Positions 44,606 to 45,723 of a stretch of DNA of 45,723 nt are shown piece after piece. Source of the DNA: Candidatus Hodarchaeota archaeon (GTDB taxonomy: Archaea; Asgardarchaeota; Heimdallarchaeia; Hodarchaeales; YT1-039). Where the stretch lies: assembly GCA_016840025.1 (NCBI GenBank), contig JAEOTF010000229.1, forward strand, positions 1 to 45,723, read 5' to 3'. A program made the translations under genes and the position numbers. Under the pieces are notes generated by a model. That model saw only the letters and a program-made list of their open reading frames with translations. It did not search any database and was not told the origin of the DNA. The stretch's first letter is position 1. Each line of letters opens with the position of its first letter.

Positions 44606-45442
44606 TCAGTATTCAAGTTTCAAACCCACACCTACTTCCTTCAGATTTACAACGTGAGATAACGCTATTTTTGATTTCAAATCCGTGCAATGACAGGCAT
44701 GTACTTCGGTAGGGCGTAAGGCTTTCATGTACTCCAAAGTACGTTGTAGTAGTTCCGCGGCAGGATTTTGTAAATGGAAACCTCCGATGATATCGATTAT
44801 TCTATCGTCTTCACAAACCTTTTGAGCATATTCCGCGACGTTACAGATTCCTGCATGAGAACAACCTGTGATAATCACTAAACCACGTGCTGATTTATAA
44901 ACAAGAACAGAATCATCCATTAAGTAGTCATCTTCAGTGTTGTCATCTTTCATGACTTTGCCAAGCGGTTTTTTTGCTTCAAAATCATTCTTTCTTTCTA
45001 TTTCTCCAAGAAAGACCAATCTTTCAGTTAGCCATACAGGGTCTTTGCTTAACTCAACCTGAAAGTGTCTAGATACCTTTTTCTCTGAGACAATGGAACC
45101 TGCTTCTTTCATGCCTCTAAGTGTCTTGGATGAAAAAATTGAAGGATGAGCTATGAGTGTAGGTTGCTTGTAATCTATCTTTTCTATTGTAGCCTCCGTA
45201 TAAAGTCTAATGAGGGGGTCTAAACCCCAAGTATGGTCCAGATGTCCATGAGAAAGAATCAAAAAGTCTACATCAAGCAGGTTGATCTGCATTTTTTGTG
45301 TATTTTTGATAAACACATCTGAATACCCGACGTCGAATAAAATCCTTTTGTTTTCATCTTCAATAAAGTAGCATGCGCCAGGTTCGCCATAAAAATAGCG
45401 ATCTATTAATGTATTGTTATCCACAAGAACTGTCAACTTCAT
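44606..45442 (-). CDS. Metallo-beta-lactamase-fold hydrolase (COG1237-like)
   Basis: A 278-residue single-domain enzyme. The metal motif is LILSHGHLDHTWGLDPL (H65, H67, D69, H70); the C-terminal GLVIITGCSHAGICNVAEYA supplies another metal His in the pattern T-G-C-S-H-x-G-I. This GCSHAG form is typical of the subgroup related to the archaeal pterin-pathway enzyme MptE and to 7,8-dihydropterin-related proteins (COG1237). The substrate cannot be assigned. GGAGTCCCTCAA precedes the ATG at 45442. It has no recognisable functional link to the TCA genes. Confidence 0.82.
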   Translation of the reverse strand: MKLTVLVDNNTLIDRYFYGEPGACYFIEDENKRILFDVGYSDVFIKNTQKMQINLLDVDFLILSHGHLDHTWGLDPLIRLYTEATIEKIDYKQPTLIAHPSIFSSKTLRGMKEAGSIVSEKKVSRHFQVELSKDPVWLTERLVFLGEIERKNDFEAKKPLGKVMKDDNTEDDYLMDDSVLVYKSARGLVIITGCSHAGICNVAEYAQKVCEDDRIIDIIGGFHLQNPAAELLQRTLEYMKALRPTEVHACHCTDLKSKIALSHVVNLKEVGVGLKLEY

Positions 45443-45723
45443 TTGAGGGACTCCTCGAAATTACAGGTATTTTTGCTGTTCTATCCTGATGACACAGGTA
45501 TGCTAATAATACCATCCCAATAGAATTATATTTTCAATGTTGCAGGATTTCATATTCGAATTTTTTTATCTGCTGTTGCTAAAGCAAAATGTTTCATAAT
45601 AGTTTGCGGATACTGTTCATAATATTACTCTAAGATAAAAATAATGAAGTCATCCTAATTTGAAGAAAAAAACCGTGTTAATTTTGTACAAAAATATGCT
45701 ATCATAAAAAAATGATGAAAAAA
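45443..45723. other. Upstream region at the window edge
   Basis: About 280 AT-rich bases upstream of the metallo-beta-lactamase gene. It contains no supported gene. An ATG at 45712, followed by ATG and Lys codons, could open a plus-strand gene that leaves the window, but four codons cannot support a call. Confidence 0.4.

Noticed and set aside
45712..45723. Possible start of a further plus-strand gene (ATG ATG AAA AAA)
   Set aside because: Only four codons are in the window and no ribosome binding site is evident.

Overview
The window reads as an AT-rich archaeal chromosome. Archaeal markers are an archaeal proteasome beta subunit, eS19 followed by a PDCD5-family protein, the order Rpo3/RpoD - eL18 - uL13 - uS9, the KH-domain beta-CASP nuclease aCPSF1/FttA, a DUF434 protein and a tRNA-Ile interrupted in its D-loop. 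It also carries genes of a type usually shared with bacteria: UvrB and UvrC, an AcnA-type aconitase and a full aa3-type oxidase. An aerobic or facultatively aerobic Asgard (Heimdallarchaeia-like) archaeon would fit, with a Roadblock-like protein as weak support. That placement is inference, since no 16S rRNA or eukaryotic signature cluster is present.

Layout. 1-5 kb: the 3' part of an FtsX/MacB-type permease, then a minus-strand information-processing block (PUA protein, aCPSF1, proteasome beta). 5-10 kb: eS19, PDCD5 and a small membrane protein on plus; UvrC, an inositol-monophosphatase-family enzyme and a Roadblock-like protein on minus; one anchored surface protein. 10-12.4 kb: an accessory pocket with a 557-residue protein carrying five helix-turn-helix units, a zinc ribbon and a PD-(D/E)XK-like nuclease motif, divergent from a frameshifted ribbon-helix-helix-like gene. 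12.4-15.6 kb: UvrB, a decayed second copy of the uvrB 3' end, and an NAD-kinase-like gene. 15.7-18 kb: tRNA-Ile and the Rpo3/ribosomal operon. 18-20.5 kb: DUF434 protein, coiled-coil/winged-helix protein, ICMT-like membrane methyltransferase.

20.6-28.7 kb is a respiratory locus: a membrane-anchored DOMON protein, a fusion of a DUF2231-like membrane domain to cytochrome oxidase subunit III, CtaB on the opposite strand, subunits II, I and IV, a second UbiA-family prenyltransferase, a rubredoxin-like/DUF2231 protein and a methyltransferase. Subunit II keeps all CuA ligands and subunit I has an A2-type YSHPxVY motif, yet I see no CxxCH cytochrome c in the window. The DOMON and rubredoxin/DUF2231 proteins are therefore candidates for an unusual electron-input module.

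28.7-44 kb is a TCA-cycle neighbourhood: glutamate dehydrogenase, 2-oxoacid:ferredoxin oxidoreductase (probably 2-oxoglutarate), isocitrate dehydrogenase, citrate synthase, aconitase, succinate dehydrogenase A and B, and an alpha-hydroxyacid oxidase-family flavoenzyme. A surface beta-helix protein with a column of cysteines sits among them. The window closes with an uncharacterised 132-residue protein and a metallo-beta-lactamase-fold enzyme. Carbon flow through these enzymes would supply reduced ferredoxin, NAD(P)H and succinate-derived electrons to the oxidase.
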